This document shows positions 62,574-64,000 of a DNA stretch of 64,000 nt, in pieces. The notes beneath the pieces are model-generated. The model was not told where the DNA came from. It worked only from the letters and a program-made list of their open reading frames with translations, and did not search any database. Numbering within the stretch: position 1 is the first letter of the stretch; every line of letters begins with the position of its first letter. This stretch comes from Acidobacteriota bacterium (GTDB taxonomy: Bacteria > Acidobacteriota > Vicinamibacteria > Marinacidobacterales > Marinacidobacteraceae): NCBI GenBank assembly GCA_022826825.1, contig JAJDUD010000008.1, forward strand, positions 199,643-263,642, written 5' to 3'. The position numbers and the translations under genes are program-made.

Positions 62574-63926
62574 TTACCCGACGAAGCGGGCGACGATCAG
62601 CAGGAAGATGGCCGCGGGGGAGACGAAGCGGATCAGGAAGCCCCAGAGCGCCGGGCCCGGGAAGCCCGGACCGTCGCGCCGGAGTTCGTCGCCGGCGAAG
62701 CGGGCGCCCCACTTCCAGCCGATGAAGAGGCTGATCAGCATGCCGCCGACCGGTAGCGCCCATTCGTTCCAGACATTGACCATCAGGTCGAAGAAGGTGC
62801 CCCCGACCGCGGGAAGCTCGGAGAAGAACCCGCCGCCGAACGACAGCACCGAGGGGATCGAGAACGCGAAGGTGAAGGCGCCGACCGCGAGGACCGCCTT
62901 GCGGCGCGGCCAGCGCCACTGGTCGATGGCGTGCGCCACCGGCACCTCGAGCAGCGAGATCGTGGACGTGAAGGCGGCCACCGAAAGGAGCAGGAAGAAG
63001 GCGGCTCCGAACAGTAGGCCGCCGGGAAGCGTCGCGAAGAGTTGCGGCAGGACGGCGAAGATGAGGCCGGGTCCGCTGGCGGTGGGATCGAAGCCGGCGA
63101 TCGAGAACCCGGCGGGGAAGATGATGAACCCCGCGAGCAGCGCGATCGTGGTGTCGATGCCGACGATGGCCATCGAGGCCGAGCGCACCGCGTGGGAGCG
63201 GTGGAGATAGCTGCCGTAGGTGATGAGCGCCCCCATGCCGAGGCTCAGCGAGAAAAACGCCTGACCGACGGCCGCGCCGATGATCTCGGGATTGAGGGCC
63301 TGGGAAAGATCGGGGCGCAGGTAGTAGGCGAGCCCTTCGGCCGCCCCGGGAAGGGTGACCGACCGGATCGCGAGGATCACCAGCAGGATGAAGAGCACGG
63401 GCATCATCAGCCGTGACGCCGCCTCGATGCCGCCGCGGATCCCACGGTTCACGCACCAGGCGGTCGCGGCGATGAAGAGGCCCGTGAAGAGGACGTTCCG
63501 GCCCCCATCCGCCGCCAGTTGGCCAAAGAGCGCCCCCGAGCCTTCGGCGTCCGAGGCGAGCCCGTCCGTGACCGCGAGCCAGAGGTACTGGACGGTCCAG
63601 CCGGCGATGACCGCGTAAAAGGACAGGATGAAGGTTCCGGCGGCGACCGCCAGCAGGCCGATCACCCACCAGGGACCCGCCGGAGCGATCCGCCGGACGG
63701 CTCCCGCCGGACCGAGCTGCGCGTAGCGCCCCACCAGCACCTCGCCGAGGAGGATGGGCGCGCAGACGAAGATGACGGCGACGAGATAGATCAGGACGAA
63801 GGCGGCGCCGCCGCCCTGGCCTACCTGGGTCGGAAACCCCCAGATGTTCCCCAGCCCCACCGCGGAGCCGGTGGCGGCCAGGATGAAGCCTGGGCGAGAA
63901 CCCCAGCTTCCGCGGTCGTTGGGCAT
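62574..63926 (-). CDS. Sodium-dependent transporter, SNF/NSS family
   Basis: 450 residues, 11-12 helices of LeuT fold. ATGSAVGLGNIWGFPTQVGQ with the unwound TM1 Na+/substrate site, GGAAFVLIYLVAVIFVCAPI and FFSLSLGMGALITYGSYL are characteristic. It probably imports amino acids or related amines with Na+. AAGGAAA precedes the ATG. First complete gene of the transporter operon; another gene ends 15 bases upstream. Confidence 0.94.
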   Translation of the reverse strand: MPNDRGSWGSRPGFILAATGSAVGLGNIWGFPTQVGQGGGAAFVLIYLVAVIFVCAPILLGEVLVGRYAQLGPAGAVRRIAPAGPWWVIGLLAVAAGTFILSFYAVIAGWTVQYLWLAVTDGLASDAEGSGALFGQLAADGGRNVLFTGLFIAATAWCVNRGIRGGIEAASRLMMPVLFILLVILAIRSVTLPGAAEGLAYYLRPDLSQALNPEIIGAAVGQAFFSLSLGMGALITYGSYLHRSHAVRSASMAIVGIDTTIALLAGFIIFPAGFSIAGFDPTASGPGLIFAVLPQLFATLPGGLLFGAAFFLLLSVAAFTSTISLLEVPVAHAIDQWRWPRRKAVLAVGAFTFAFSIPSVLSFGGGFFSELPAVGGTFFDLMVNVWNEWALPVGGMLISLFIGWKWGARFAGDELRRDGPGFPGPALWGFLIRFVSPAAIFLLIVARFVG

Positions 63927-63941
63927 GGTGTTTCCTTTCGA

Positions 63942-64000
63942 TTACTGGCCGAGCGGGACGATCTGCCCCTCTCCGGAGACTCGAAAAACGGTTCGGGCGT
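63942..64000 (-). CDS. C-terminal end of a gene continuing beyond the window
   Basis: The last 18 codons before a TAA at 63942-63944 read ARTVFRVSGEGQIVPLGQ, a plausible protein C-terminus with coding-like codons. It ends 15 bases before the SNF transporter start, whose ribosome binding site fills the gap, consistent with an operon. Too short to identify. Confidence 0.4.
   Translation of the reverse strand, partial: ARTVFRVSGEGQIVPLGQ

Overview
The window is a high-GC (roughly 70%) bacterial chromosome segment from a Gram-negative organism. The outer-membrane factor, RND pump, secreted outer-membrane-type barrel and Tat-exported enzymes all point to a double membrane. Large secreted PIG-L and S9 proteins, a GH109-type Tat enzyme, NamZ and a PEP/pyruvate-binding response-regulator fusion together resemble Acidobacteriota (Thermoanaerobaculia-like) or neighbouring phyla. 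That placement is an inference from gene content; no rRNA or tRNA gene was seen. Several Na+-coupled transporter families (SSS, AGCS, SNF) would suit a saline or marine habitat.

Layout. 1-6 kb: end of an amidohydrolase, a secreted PIG-L deacetylase, a Xre/RES toxin-antitoxin pair with its operator, and a TraB-family protein. 6-16 kb: SSS symporter, a REC-like/PEP-pyruvate-binding protein, gdhA, DUF502, leuB and a secreted amidohydrolase. 15.8-16.1 kb: a 53-bp tandem array. 16-20 kb: a leftward set holding a GH109-like enzyme, a MerB-like organomercurial-lyase homologue interrupted by one in-frame TGA, and a Tat-exported flavoprotein. 20-27 kb: alkyltransferase-like protein, two glycosyltransferases, DUF547, an outer-membrane-type barrel pair, endonuclease V and DUF2891. 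27-36 kb: NamZ, an S9 peptidase, a nuclease remnant beside a MazF-type module, maeB, a membrane acyltransferase and VapBC. 36-46 kb: an octaheme HAO-like cytochrome with a membrane partner, a Cus/Czc-type metal efflux operon and a TIGR04283-type glycosyltransferase. 46-53.5 kb: an NADH-dehydrogenase-like operon nuoABCDHIJKN plus ferredoxin, with no E, F, G, L or M. 53.5-64 kb: a degenerate M48-like lipoprotein coupled to a site-2 protease, an FMN protein, a VKOR-DsbA fusion, DUF1761, an SLC12-like transporter, and an AGCS/SNF transporter operon.

The most exciting signal is at 17450-18121 (minus strand). A MerB-like reading frame is open for 223 codons except for one TGA, which falls exactly where MerB has its catalytic Cys159. 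Nineteen nucleotides downstream the mRNA can form a hairpin with a GGUC apical loop, the loop of the E. coli fdhF SECIS, at almost the same distance. This is a strong candidate selenocysteine-containing organometal lyase that standard annotation would split into two hypothetical proteins.

Other structure not explained by genes: a 53-bp array whose core motif recurs at 21/32-bp spacing (two and three helical turns); two ~210-bp composite inverted-repeat elements present in opposite orientations, plus solo halves; and a related repeat inserted within the nuo operon.
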